From: Thermoplasmata archaeon
GTDB lineage: Archaea; Thermoplasmatota; Thermoplasmata; Thermoplasmatales; Thermoplasmataceae
DNA: 6,359 bases
NCBI GenBank assembly: GCA_021806345.1
Contig: JAJZXP010000427.1
Location: 1-6,359 of the forward strand
Direction of reading: 5' to 3'
The position numbers were made by a program, and so were the translations under genes. Shown piece by piece: positions 6,357 through 6,359 of this stretch. Position 1 is the stretch's first letter, and the number at the start of each line of letters is the position of its first letter. The notes beneath the pieces were generated by a model. That model had not been told where the DNA came from and did not search any database. It worked only from the letters and a program-made list of their open reading frames with translations.

Positions 6357-6359
6357 TAG

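Overview
The window holds one nearly complete Opp/Dpp-type ABC importer operon on the + strand, followed by a short remnant of a mobile element. The organism looks archaeal. The binding protein has an N-terminal signal peptide without a lipobox cysteine plus a C-terminal membrane anchor, and it carries many N-glycosylation sequons. The first gene lacks a Shine-Dalgarno sequence and has a TATA-like box about 26 bp before its start codon, as expected for a leaderless archaeal transcript. Internal genes have GAGGTGA/AGGTG-type ribosome binding sites. Moderately AT-rich DNA and the protein style suggest a Thermoplasmatales-like (acidophilic, heterotrophic) euryarchaeon. That placement is inference; no rRNA or marker gene is present.

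Layout: 1-89, upstream region with a TATA-like box and a small direct repeat. 90-1922, family 5 extracellular solute-binding protein. 1923-2008, hairpin plus AT-rich box and ribosome binding site. 2009-2992, DppB-like permease. 2996-3895, DppC-like permease. 3892-4905, DppD-like ATPase. 4905-5927, DppF/OppF-like ATPase. From permease to last ATPase the genes are 3 bp apart or overlap (ATGA, TGATG), so they are almost certainly co-transcribed and translationally coupled.

The five proteins form one importer. The anchored binding protein captures a ligand outside the membrane, the two permeases form the channel, and the two different ATPases form the cytoplasmic motor. Peptides are the default substrate for this family. 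In archaea the same family also imports oligosaccharides, and nothing here separates the two.

The last ~430 bp hold a 356-bp element (5995-6350) with perfect 14-bp terminal inverted repeats, flanked by the same 6-bp sequence TTTGAG on both sides. Inside is a 77-codon reading frame resembling the C-terminal end of a DDE transposase (IS1634/IS4-like). The simplest reading is an internally deleted, MITE-like IS derivative that inserted just downstream of the operon. I found no new defence, RNA-guided or biosynthetic system; the rest is a conventional transport operon.
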